Below are positions 27,127-35,327 of a DNA stretch of 64,000 nucleotides, in pieces. How positions within the stretch are numbered: position 1 is the first letter of the stretch; the number at the start of each line of letters is the position of its first letter. The notes below the pieces were generated by a model that did not search any database, had not been told where the DNA came from, and saw nothing but the letters and a program-made list of their open reading frames with translations. Location of the stretch: the NCBI RefSeq assembly GCF_007066085.1, contig NZ_CP041405.1, positions 5,487,501 through 5,551,500 on the forward strand, given 5' to 3'. Source of the DNA: Paenibacillus thiaminolyticus (lineage in GTDB: Bacteria; Bacillota; Bacilli; Paenibacillales; Paenibacillaceae). The position numbers and the translations under genes are program-made.

Positions 27127-29152
27127 GATGAAAAAGATGTTTGTCCATCAGAAGGGCTTATTATTTATCGGCCTGTTTTTCGTCTTCAGTATGGCGTCCC
27201 TGATTGTCTTTGACACGCCCTCCAACCAGGATATCGAGATGAACTCCGGGCCGTATTCTTACTACCTGGATCAAGTCAACGGACCGTACTCGGAGGATAC
27301 GGAACGGTTTTTCGCCAACGAATCCAAAACAATATCCGACGCCAATATTGTGCTGCGCAAAGCATACGATAATTGGTATGACGGGAAGATTTCAGAGCAA
27401 GAATTTGAGGCCCTATCCGGTCCACTGGACAAAATCGTGCAAAATGAACGAGGCTTTAAACTGATTTATGACCAATTTGCCTATATCCGCGAACATCCGG
27501 ACAACCGGTATTTTCTGTACACGAACGGCTGGAACGGGTTGTTAGCGAACGACAGTCTCGATTTCTTATTTCTTGCCTTGCTGCTGGTGATCGTGACTCC
27601 GATATTCTGCTACGAGTTCGACAGCAAAATGGATCCCATCATTCTCACTGTGCATAAAGGGACAAAGACACAGGCCATCTGCAAAGTAGGTCTGGTATCG
27701 GTGACGGTTATTATCCTATGCCTGTTGATGTCCGGTCTGCGATATTGGTTTTTCGATCTAAAATATGGCCTGGAGAATGGGAGTTATCCGCTGCAAAGCC
27801 TGTCATACTTTGGAACGTCAACAAAGAACATCTCGTTATTCGGCACTTTTCTGACGGCGACGGCTTGTAAAATATTCGGTAATCTCAGTTTTGCGATGCT
27901 GATCATGTGTGTGGCGGTGTGCATCAAAAAATATGCGCTTACCCTGTTTGCCTGTACCGCCCTGAGCCTGCTCCCTTATTACGGATTCAGTCTGGAATCC
28001 TCCAAATATTTTGTGCCGGGCCCGCTCGGGTTTATGGTTGCGACCGGTTATTTCCGAGGCAATGAATACCATCACAATATATTTACGGATCAGATGGACG
28101 TCGTGTTCCGGGAAGTCTCCGGCCCTGCTGGGCTTATCTTGTTCGCCGTCACGTTGTGTCTCAGTATCGGGATGTGGATCGTAATCCTGGTTCGGCACAT
28201 GAATGTATGGGGCGCAAGGCAACGGCGCCATTGGGCGAGGCCGCTCGGTCTTTCGCTCATCCTTTGCTTTGCCGTATCCGGCCTTGCCGGCTGTGTCCCG
28301 AAGGAGAACGCGGCTAACGATGATATTTACAATTGGTCTTCCCGGCGAGCTTTTGAGAATGAGCACTACCGGTTTCATGTGGATGATACGGATCTGAATG
28401 GTAGCCGAATCGTATTCGAGGATAAAAGAACCGGCAAGACAAGAAACTTAATCCGCAACCCGCTGCAATCACTCACCAAGGTCGAGGATAGTATTTATGG
28501 CAACGGTCCTGTTGTCTACTATATGAAATATGATTACGACAAGTCGCAATTTCGGGAAGCCGTTGACAGACTCTCCATTATCGAAGTAGACACTTCGACC
28601 TTTAATGAGAGAATTGTGTTTGAAAAGAGTGTAAACACGGAAAAAAGCAATTTTTTGGGGCTCGTTCACGCGGATGAGAGCGATTTGCGCTTTTTTAACA
28701 CGGTAAGCTCTTTCTTCCTGAATGACGGTAACATCTACTTCATTGGCGAGAACGAGATTAGGAAGGTCAATGCCTTTACAGGGCGCGCGAATGTTATTAT
28801 CCAGTTTCCGGTCTTGCGAAGCGCCGCTTTTGACGGCCGGAATATTTATTATGTCAATGAGAAATCCGAGGTGGCGAAGTACGACACGAAGACGGATACG
28901 GCAACGGTGCTTCCCGATATTATCACGGATTATTTCGTGCTGACCGACACCGAACTGCTTTTTTTGAATCGCAAGGATCAGCAAAAAATCTATGCCATGA
29001 GCTTGAGCGATTCGGCAATCCGAAAAATAACGGATAAAACGGCGCTCGACTTTCGTTGCGACAATCAATATATTTTTTATGTCAATAAGGCGGATCTGAA
29101 AAAATACCGTATCGACCGGGATGGGCGCAATGACTCGCTTTTCCTGGAGTAG
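27107..29152 (+). CDS. ABC permease fused to internal-lipobox propeller domain
   Basis: 681 aa. Residues 1-375 form a second ABC-2-type permease: a helix near 18-36, a large outside loop, then about five helices, with YEFDSKMDPIILTVHKG as coupling region. After a basic stretch (ARQRRHWARP) comes a lipoprotein-like signal (LSLILCFAVSGLAGC, lipobox ending at Cys396). Residues 397-681 form a beta-propeller-like domain with repeats such as DGNIYFIGENEIRKVNAFTG and GRNIYYVNEKSEVAKYDTKT. It looks like a permease gene fused in frame to a lipoprotein gene. GTG 27107 (AAGGGGGAAG upstream) is preferred to the frame start at 27062. Whether signal peptidase II cuts at Cys396 cannot be read from sequence. 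Confidence 0.8.
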   Translation: MSLLIYEMKKMFVHQKGLLFIGLFFVFSMASLIVFDTPSNQDIEMNSGPYSYYLDQVNGPYSEDTERFFANESKTISDANIVLRKAYDNWYDGKISEQEFEALSGPLDKIVQNERGFKLIYDQFAYIREHPDNRYFLYTNGWNGLLANDSLDFLFLALLLVIVTPIFCYEFDSKMDPIILTVHKGTKTQAICKVGLVSVTVIILCLLMSGLRYWFFDLKYGLENGSYPLQSLSYFGTSTKNISLFGTFLTATACKIFGNLSFAMLIMCVAVCIKKYALTLFACTALSLLPYYGFSLESSKYFVPGPLGFMVATGYFRGNEYHHNIFTDQMDVVFREVSGPAGLILFAVTLCLSIGMWIVILVRHMNVWGARQRRHWARPLGLSLILCFAVSGLAGCVPKENAANDDIYNWSSRRAFENEHYRFHVDDTDLNGSRIVFEDKRTGKTRNLIRNPLQSLTKVEDSIYGNGPVVYYMKYDYDKSQFREAVDRLSIIEVDTSTFNERIVFEKSVNTEKSNFLGLVHADESDLRFFNTVSSFFLNDGNIYFIGENEIRKVNAFTGRANVIIQFPVLRSAAFDGRNIYYVNEKSEVAKYDTKTDTATVLPDIITDYFVLTDTELLFLNRKDQQKIYAMSLSDSAIRKITDKTALDFRCDNQYIFYVNKADLKKYRIDRDGRNDSLFLE

Positions 29153-29234
29153 CTTAGACCGCTGTGCCAATGCCAACACGGTAACGGGCAGAATGTTCAC
29201 CGAGGACGGGCGCCTCCCCAAAAAAAGAAGCAGG

Positions 29235-29274
29235 CTCTTAAGAAACAGTCTACACTGGGTCTTAAGAGTTTTTT
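29235..29274 (+). terminator. Terminator of the BlaI-ABC cassette
   Basis: The 9-bp stem CTCTTAAGA/TCTTAAGAG with a 16-nt loop is followed by TTTTTT, 80 bp after the fused permease. Confidence 0.88.
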
Positions 29275-29315
29275 GTATTTAAAGGATCATTTCTTGCTAA
29301 AGCGTGATGCGCGAT

Positions 29316-29343
29316 TGAACGTTCGGACAGACTGAAACGTAAT
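29316..29343 (+). promoter_or_regulatory. Putative sigma-Y autoregulatory promoter
   Basis: TGAACG (29316-29321) and CGTAAT (29338-29343) are 16 nt apart, resembling the ECF-type promoter (TGAAC...CGT) that drives the Bacillus sigY operon. It lies 46 bp before the sigY start. The match is by eye. Confidence 0.55.
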
Positions 29344-29389
29344 ATGAGTACTTCACCTGATGTCAAGAGAGAAGGGGGGCGGGCAGGAC

Positions 29390-29932
29390 GTGGATCAGGA
29401 GCAGGAATGGATTCGGCGAGCCGTCCGCGGCGATACCGATGCGTTGGCACATTTACTGCATCGACACTATTTCTTTTTACACAAATACATGTTGAAGCTG
29501 ACGATGAACCCGAGCGTGGCGGAAGATGTCGTGCAGGACACGATGGTTCGCTGCCTAGAGAAAATACACACGTATAACGGGAAAATGAAGTTTTCGTCGT
29601 GGCTCATCATGATCGGCTCGCGGCTGTACATCGACATGCTGCGGAGGAAGAAGGTGGAGCAGCGTTGGCAGGAAGCGGAGCAGAAGCAGGCAGCTCGCCA
29701 GCTTCGTTATTATATGGAATCGAGCAATGTCGAATGGTCGCTGCTGCTTGAACAACTGGGAGCGTTGACGGCCGAGCAGCGCGCACCGATTGTGCTTAAG
29801 CATTATTACGGCTATTCGATTCCCGAGATCGCGGCCATGTTGAACGTGAATGAAGGCACTGTCAAATCCCGAATCCATTACGGATTGGCGAAGCTGCGGA
29901 AGGAGTGGAGCAAAGATGAACAAGCGCAATAA
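29390..29932 (+). CDS. sigY: ECF sigma factor SigY
   Basis: 180 aa. Region 2 (LTMNPSVAEDVVQDTMVRCLEKI, KFSSWLIMIGSRLYIDMLRRKK) and region 4 (LKHYYGYSIPEIAAMLNVNEGTVKSRIHYGLAKLRKEW). Length, the KFSSWLI block and the downstream yxlC-yxlD-ABC order identify it as SigY, an ECF sigma known to respond to nitrogen starvation and to govern its own operon. GTG 29390 with AAGGGGGG upstream is preferred to ATG 29360. It overlaps yxlC by 17 bp. Confidence 0.87.
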   Translation: MDQEQEWIRRAVRGDTDALAHLLHRHYFFLHKYMLKLTMNPSVAEDVVQDTMVRCLEKIHTYNGKMKFSSWLIMIGSRLYIDMLRRKKVEQRWQEAEQKQAARQLRYYMESSNVEWSLLLEQLGALTAEQRAPIVLKHYYGYSIPEIAAMLNVNEGTVKSRIHYGLAKLRKEWSKDEQAQ

Positions 29933-30326
29933 GAAGAAGCTGAATATCCCGATGATTGCCGAGCCGGGGAATAACAAGACGCATCCGGCGCCTGCGGAAT
30001 GGGAGGCTGACGCCGACTCGCTGCGAAGGCTGCACCAAGCATGGGCCAGTCTGGATCAGGCAAGCGAGCGGAATGCCGAGATTCCGGATGTGGAACAACT
30101 GCAGCGCATGCTGCACAGCCGCTCCCGGCGCAATCGCAGCCGGCTGTGGAAGGAGCTGCTTCTGCTCTGGGGGGCGGCCTGCATTCTCGTCGGCGGGGGC
30201 TTGTCGCTGGCCATGACAGATTGGCGCGCCTTTGCGGGCTTCCAGGCAGCCGCTCTGTTGGGCGGGGTGATGTTCTGTCTAGTGAAGTCGCCGCTTCGCG
30301 CTTCGGAAGAAGGTGAGCGCGAATGA
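29916..30326 (+). CDS. yxlC: YxlC-like SigY-operon protein (anti-sigma candidate)
   Basis: 136 aa. A soluble N-terminal half (LRRLHQAWASLDQ, IPDVEQLQRML) is followed by two membrane helices (about 84-103 and 108-126), the YxlC layout. In Bacillus subtilis YxlC together with YxlD acts negatively on SigY. ATG 29916 has GGAG 10 nt upstream. It overlaps yxlD (ATGA). Confidence 0.82.
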   Translation: MNKRNKKKLNIPMIAEPGNNKTHPAPAEWEADADSLRRLHQAWASLDQASERNAEIPDVEQLQRMLHSRSRRNRSRLWKELLLLWGAACILVGGGLSLAMTDWRAFAGFQAAALLGGVMFCLVKSPLRASEEGERE

Positions 30327-30538
30327 AACGGCATTATACAGTCGCCGAAGTTCCGTGGTGGCTATGGGCTCTCATTGCGGTTATCCTGCTTGTGCAAGGC
30401 ACATGGCTGTTCCTGGATGCCCGCAAGCGGGGAAAATATCCGTGGTTCTGGGGAATATGGGGCTTCACAGGCACGCCGACGCCGCTCTTGTGCTATTTGT
30501 TGTTCGTAGTGAAGCCTTGGCGGAAGAAGCGCAACTGA
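30323..30538 (+). CDS. yxlD: YxlD-like small membrane protein (anti-sigma-Y factor)
   Basis: 71 aa with two membrane helices (about 10-30 and 42-63) separated by DARKRGKYPWFWGIWGFTGT, a phospholipase-D nuclease N-terminal-like pattern typical of YxlD. It negatively controls SigY in Bacillus. Start overlaps the yxlC stop (ATGA), and the decayed yxlF follows at once. No yxlE homologue is visible between yxlD and yxlF. Confidence 0.82.
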   Translation: MKRHYTVAEVPWWLWALIAVILLVQGTWLFLDARKRGKYPWFWGIWGFTGTPTPLLCYLLFVVKPWRKKRN

Positions 30539-31201
30539 GATCGCCTGCATACGCAAGCATTGCTGCACGGCTCTGCTCGGGCCGAACGGAGCCGGAAAGA
30601 CGACGACGCTGCATATGCTCGCCGGGCTTATCCGGCCGACATCCGGCGAAGTGCGGCTGCTGCGAGAGGACGGGACGGCCGCGGCGGGAGATTTGCGCCG
30701 ATGGGTAGGCTTTCTGTCCCAGACGCCCGCCTTCTATGGCTGGATGAGCGGAAGCGAGTGGCTCGTCTATCATGCTGAATTGTGCGGGATGCCCCGCAAG
30801 TTAGCGCGGTCGGCGGCGTCGCAATGGCTGGAGAAGGTCGGGCTCGCTGATGCGGGGCGCCGCCGCATCAGCGGATACTCGGGAGGGATGAAGCAGCGGC
30901 TCGGCATTGCCCAAGCGCTGATCGGGACCCCGAAGCCGGTCATTCTGGACGAGCCGGCCGGTTGACCGTCGAGGTCGAGCCGCATCCTGCCGCGCTCGAT
31001 TGGCTGCGGCGTTGGGCAGGGAAGCCGGAAGTGGAGCACAGCCGCATCGCCCGGGGGCGGGCGGAATTCACGGTGCGCAGCATAGGCGAGGCGCGCCGCG
31101 CGATGCTGACGGAGGCGGCGGACATGGATATTCCTCTTCTCCGGCTGGAATGTGGCGTAATGAGTCTGGAAGCCATGTTCATGGAGGCGATGATCTCATG
31201 A
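30539..31201 (+). pseudogene. yxlF: yxlF ABC ATPase remnant
   Basis: Pieces of an ABC ATPase in two frames. Walker A LLGPNGAGKTTT (30570-30605) directly follows IACIRKH, so about 20 residues of the N-terminal strand region are missing. The signature SGYSGGMKQRLG and Walker B VILDEPAG follow, then TGA at 30963-30965. The C-terminal domain resumes in another frame (30962-31201: LTVEVEPHPA ... LECGVMSLEAMFMEAM). The D-loop, H-loop and about 100 residues are deleted at EPAG. The ATPase cannot function. In Bacillus the product supplies energy to the YxlG permease. Confidence 0.85.
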
Positions 31202-31987
31202 GCCGATGGCATGTGCTTGCGCGGAAAGAATGGCTGGAAATGTTCGCAGCTACAAATTGCTCTGGGTACCGCTTGTATTCATTGTGCTAGGCATCAGCCA
31301 GCCTCTCGTGATGAAGTTCCTGCCCGACATTCTGGCATGGTCGGGAAGCATGCCGCAAGGAATGAATATGGCTTTCCCGGAACTGCAGGCGGGAGAGATT
31401 ATGGCGCAGATGCTGATCCAGTCCGGAACGGTAGGTCTTCTCGTTCTCGTATTGTCGCAGATGTCATCCATCTCGGGCGAGATCCATACCGGCACTGCCG
31501 GTGCCGTCCTAGTCCGCCCAGTTTGTTACGGGGCTTTTATCGCTTCGAAATGGTTAGGAGCCACAACGCTGACCTTGGTATCCTTCCTGTGCGGATATGG
31601 GGCGGGCTGGTATTATACGGTGCTGTTGTTCGGACCTGTGCCGGTGCAGAGGGTGTGGCGGCCGGAGCCGGCTACGCCCTGTGGATGCTCTTCGCAAGCA
31701 GCGTTACGCTGCTAATGAGCAGCTGTGTGCACAGCGGAGCGGCGTCTGCGGGCCTGACTCTGGCGCTTGTGCTGCTATTGTCGCTTCTCCAGAGCTGGCG
31801 CGTTCCAGGCGCCAGCTACTTGCCTTCGGCTCTGCCTGCTGATGCGGCCGCTCAACTGATGCCGGGCGCCCGGGCCGAATCATTCGGCGGGGCGATCGCT
31901 GTTGCCATCGTCCTTAGCATCGGGTGCGCGATCTTGGCGGTCATCCTGCTGCAGAACCGGAACAGCCTTCTCCCGGATGGCCGTTGA
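31198..31987 (+). pseudogene. yxlG: yxlG ABC permease remnant
   Basis: The start MSRWHVLARKEWLEM (ATG 31198, overlapping the yxlF end) runs out of frame at about 31243. The body continues in a second frame (31248-31650: RSYKLLWVPLVFIVLGIS, QMSSISGEIHTGTAGAVLVRP), then shifts again near 31650 to a third (AGYALWMLFASSVTLLMSSC through to 31987). Two small indels thus disable an otherwise recognisable six-helix permease. It is partner of the equally broken yxlF. Confidence 0.85.
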
Positions 31988-32076
31988 TGTCTTCGAAGAC
32001 GCTTCTGCGGCAAAAATGGTATAACATCCCCCTCTATTGGGTCACACTATGGATAAAAAAGTAAGAGGGGATTGTC

Positions 32077-32808
32077 ATGACTCGAGAACATCGTTCCCAT
32101 TCCCGGTTCTATTTTCGAGTGAAGCAATGGAAACAGGATATCCGCCGCATGAAAGGCCCGATCTGGTGGCTTGTCGCTATTGTACTATTTTTTGGTGCTC
32201 TGACCTTAGGTATTCGCATGTCGATGGAGATCCGGCAGCTTATGTACGAGCGGGAGACGCCCATTTCGATGGAGACGTTCGCGCTGATGCAGGACGATGA
32301 GTTCGCGAGGCTGCATGATTCTTCCCGCCTGGTGCTGAATCAGCTGCTTCAGCAGGACGATCGGAAGCGCGAAGTCATTCACCGCCAGCAATTCATTTGC
32401 GGCCAGCGGGAAGAGACGATGGGCAAGCATACTTCGGCTGGTATCATTCAATTGATGCTGAATCATCCGGAGTGGGGCGCTATGATGGATGACGCTGGCC
32501 GGGTCATCATGGAGGAACAGATCGAGGAAATGTCCGATCGCTGCAAGGATGCCCGCATCAGTCTCGACGAGGACGGGAATCTGACGCTGTACGAAGGCCC
32601 GCCTGCGGAGAAAAAAGTGATACGGACCTTTTTCCAAATTGATATTGAATCGATGGAGAGCGCGCTGCCTCCGAATGTGCTTCAGCAGCTGTATGACGGC
32701 ATTCTGATTACGGATACCGACGAATACCACAGCGTGCTGTCCACCTTCAGCGATTATGCAGTGGAAGCCTCGCAGAAAGTGATGAAGCCGGCGGAGGAGG
32801 ATAATTGA
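32077..32808 (+). CDS. bofC: BofC-like forespore regulator
   Basis: 243 aa with an N-terminal signal-anchor (IWWLVAIVLFFGALTLGI, about 29-46). The C-terminal quarter (NLTLYEGPP, TFFQIDIESMESALP, ILITDTDEYHSVLSTF) matches the BofC C-terminal domain. BofC is made in the forespore, exported to the intermembrane space, and restrains SpoIVB signalling in the sigma-K checkpoint. In Bacillus subtilis bofC also lies upstream of ruvA, which supports the call. It is longer than B. subtilis BofC (about 170 aa) by a helical insert. AGAGGGG precedes the ATG. A hairpin (GGGTTGTC/GACAACCC, 32831-32872) follows. Confidence 0.83.
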   Translation: MTREHRSHSRFYFRVKQWKQDIRRMKGPIWWLVAIVLFFGALTLGIRMSMEIRQLMYERETPISMETFALMQDDEFARLHDSSRLVLNQLLQQDDRKREVIHRQQFICGQREETMGKHTSAGIIQLMLNHPEWGAMMDDAGRVIMEEQIEEMSDRCKDARISLDEDGNLTLYEGPPAEKKVIRTFFQIDIESMESALPPNVLQQLYDGILITDTDEYHSVLSTFSDYAVEASQKVMKPAEEDN

Positions 32809-32830
32809 CCGCCGGATATTTTACGAATGA

Positions 32831-32872
32831 GGGTTGTCCCCAAAGTAGTATGCAACTGCATGGAGACAACCC
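32831..32872 (+). terminator. Possible terminator hairpin after bofC
   Basis: GGGTTGTC pairs with GACAACCC around a 26-nt loop; the T-rich tail (CCTATTTTC) is weak, so termination efficiency is uncertain. Confidence 0.45.
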
Positions 32873-32894
32873 CCTATTTTCAAAACTCAATTCG

Positions 32895-33720
32895 CCTTTT
32901 TACGAAGGGGTGGAGATGCCCATTACCTAATCAAAACTTGGCGCGGAGAGCGTTTTAAGTCGATTTTTCCTACCGAGAGACGAGATCCACCATATAAAAA
33001 ATGAAGCGGCGAAAATTCCTATGGACTTCTTAACGGCCTGATTTTACGGGATCCAAGAGACCGCGTCGGATCCTGGGGGGCATCATCGCCTTCAGGAGGC
33101 ATCGTCGCCTTCTGGAGGCATCGTCGCCTTAAGGAGGCAGCATCGCCTTAAGGAGGCAGCATCGCCCTCAAGAGGCATCGTCGCCTTGGAGGCATCGTTG
33201 CCTCCTGGGGCTTGAACGTGTGGAGGGAATTGCTGCTATTTTACAGGAATTTCGGCTCAATGAGTCCACATCCCAGGGAATTGCTGCAAATCTACATCAA
33301 TTTAGGCCCTTTTGCTTCAAGCCGAAGCGAAACGGGTGAAATTCCTGCAGTTTTGCAGGATTCACTTTCTGGTAAAGTCGTCCATATCGAATTGCTGTAT
33401 TTGCGTAGGATTTCGCTTACCGAATAGGCGTAGAGATCGTGCAGTTTTGCAGATTTCGCTTTACCGAATAGGCGTGTCTGGAGATCGTGCAGTTTTGCGC
33501 ATTTCTCCTACCGGATAGACGTGTCTAGGGGAATGGTGCAGTTTTCAGGCCGTTGGAAAACCCCTGTTTTTACGAAGGGGTGGAGATTGTCCATTTTCCT
33601 ACTCAAAACTCGCACCCATAGCGTTTTAAATCGATTTTTTCTACGTAGAGACGAGATCCACTACTTGAAGTGTCAAAAAATCCCTTGTACTTTCTCGACA
33701 GCCTGACTTTTACAGGAATT
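32895..33720. repeat. 150-bp imperfect direct duplication flanking a repeat-rich tract
   Basis: The segments 32895-33051 and 33567-33720 share the order TTTTTACGAAGGGGTGGAGA, then CAAAACT, GCGTTTTAA, TCGATTTTT, GAGACGAGATCCAC and finally a GCCTGA-TTTTAC ending, with scattered differences. Between them (33215-33560) are further degenerate units built on GTGCAGTTTTGCAG and ACCGAATAGGCGT. No convincing gene lies in 32873-34000; the short open frames are repeat-derived. Confidence 0.75.
33079..33210. repeat. Seven-unit 19-bp tandem repeat
   Basis: Seven head-to-tail copies of GGCATCGTCGCCTTAAGGA and variants: six of 19 bp and one of 17 bp (33174-33190). Each junction (GCCTTAAGGAGGC) is a near-palindrome, so a transcript could form serial small hairpins. 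The unit length is not a multiple of three and no frame is preserved, arguing against a coding role. Confidence 0.9.
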
Positions 33721-34000
33721 TCATCAAATCGCTTAAAGAGAAGTCATTGCTGCATCCACGCAGGATTTAATTGTTTGATCCCCTTCCGCCGTAGTGCGCG
33801 CCGCCCGCCCTTTTTCCGATCTGTACAGTATTATATGAGCATTCTTTTTCCGATCTGACAGTTTTATCGAGCATTTCCTTTTTCCGCATCCGCATTCTCT
33901 GTTGACTCGTCGCCTCAATCATTTGCAATGCCAATGAGCCCCCCTATTTTTTGTTCGCTGCGGTGGAATGATAAGAATCGTCTGATTCCAAGGAAGGAGA

Positions 34001-35158
34001 ATGCGCATGGATATCGTGCTGATGCTCCTCATTGTACTGACGGCGACCAAGCTGGCCGGCGACTTGACGGTAAGGCTCGGCCAGCCTTCGGTGCTGGGGA
34101 AGCTGATCGTCGGCATCATTCTCGGCCCTGCAGTGCTTGGCTGGGTGACCAATGGAGAGATCGTTCGCGACATGGCCGAGGTCGGCGTCATTCTGCTCAT
34201 GTTCATCGCCGGCCTGGAGACCGATCTCGACCAATTGAAGCAGAACTGGAAGGCCTCGGTCGCCGTCGCGCTCGGCGGCATTATTTTGCCCTTCATCGGC
34301 GGGTATTTGGGAGGGACAGCGCTCGGGATGGATCAAGGACAGTCGCTATTCATCGGGCTGCTGCTGTGTGCCACTTCCGTCAGCATCTCGGTTCAGACGC
34401 TGAAGGATCTGGGACAGCTCAGCTCCAGGGAAGGAACGACGATTCTCGGAGCCGCCGTCGTCGATGATGTGCTCGTCGTCATCCTGCTGGCCTTCATGCT
34501 GAGCTTTCTCGGAGCGGGGGCGGAGCAAGCTTCCCTCGGATGGATTGTCGGCAAGAAAGCGATTTTCTTCGCCGGGGCGATTGCCGCGGGCATCTTTGCC
34601 GTTCCCCTCCTGATGAGATGGCTCGCTCCATTGAAGGTGAGCGAAGCGGTCATCAGCGGGGCGCTCATCATCTGCTTCGCCTTCTCTTATGCTGCGGAGC
34701 AATTGGGGGTTGCCGGCATTATCGGCGCGTTCGCCGCCGGCATCGCCATCTCGCAGACCGACTTCAAGCAGGAGGTAGAGCATCGGCTGGAGCCGATCGC
34801 TTACGGAATTTTTGTGCCGGTCTTCTTCGTCAGCGTCGGATTGGAGGTCACCTTCGCCGGGCTGGGCCAGCATATTGGGTTTATGCTGCTATTTTCGCTT
34901 ATCGCGATTGCCACTAAGCTGTTCGGCTGCATGCTGGGGGCGCGCATGACGGGCTTCGGCCGCCGCAGCGCGTTCGGCATCGGGTCGGGGATGGTATCCC
35001 GCGGCGAGGTTGCCCTCATCATCGCCACCGCCGGACTGGAGGGGGCGCTGTTCAACCCCGCCCTGTTCACGCCCCTCGTCATCGTCATCATCGTGACGAC
35101 GCTCGTCACGCCGCCGATGCTCAAATTGGCCTTTCGGCAGGGCGCAAAGCACTCCTGA
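34001..35158 (+). CDS. Kef/NhaP-like cation:proton antiporter (CPA2 family)
   Basis: 385 aa with about 12 membrane segments and nothing beyond residue 380, so it lacks the cytosolic TrkA-N domain of KefB/KefC. Family blocks are visible: GQPSVLGKLIVGIILGPAVLG, FIAGLETD, TSVSISVQTLKDLG, the ion-binding AAVVDDVL, FAAGIAISQTDF and FFVSVGLEV. It exchanges Na+ or K+ for protons at the plasma membrane. AAGGAAGGAG precedes ATG 34001; ATG 34007 is an alternative. It stands alone between the repeat tract and ruvC. Confidence 0.92.
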   Translation: MRMDIVLMLLIVLTATKLAGDLTVRLGQPSVLGKLIVGIILGPAVLGWVTNGEIVRDMAEVGVILLMFIAGLETDLDQLKQNWKASVAVALGGIILPFIGGYLGGTALGMDQGQSLFIGLLLCATSVSISVQTLKDLGQLSSREGTTILGAAVVDDVLVVILLAFMLSFLGAGAEQASLGWIVGKKAIFFAGAIAAGIFAVPLLMRWLAPLKVSEAVISGALIICFAFSYAAEQLGVAGIIGAFAAGIAISQTDFKQEVEHRLEPIAYGIFVPVFFVSVGLEVTFAGLGQHIGFMLLFSLIAIATKLFGCMLGARMTGFGRRSAFGIGSGMVSRGEVALIIATAGLEGALFNPALFTPLVIVIIVTTLVTPPMLKLAFRQGAKHS

Positions 35159-35242
35159 CGGAAGACCCGGCGATCGGCTGGCGGTCCGCGGCTTCTGTTC
35201 GTCACGTCCCCATTCGAGCCTGGGAATAGCGCGGAAAGACTC

Positions 35243-35271
35243 ATTCTCTTCCTTTCGATCTGTGTTATAAT
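35243..35271 (+). promoter_or_regulatory. Extended -10 promoter of the ruv operon
   Basis: TGTTATAAT (TG-N-TATAAT, 35263-35271) is an extended -10 element, with only a weak -35 at 35243-35248. It lies about 55 bp before the ruvC start. Confidence 0.6.
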
Positions 35272-35327
35272 GGAGTGAACACATATGTTCGCCAGACATA
35301 CACGGAATCGTTAGGGAGAGATTTTTT

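Noticed and set aside
33079..33210. CRISPR array
   Set aside because: Units are contiguous 19-mers without unique spacers, and no cas genes are present.
33212..33858. Short plus-strand open frames in the repeat tract
   Set aside because: They consist of degenerate repeat units, lack ribosome sites and have no conserved frame.
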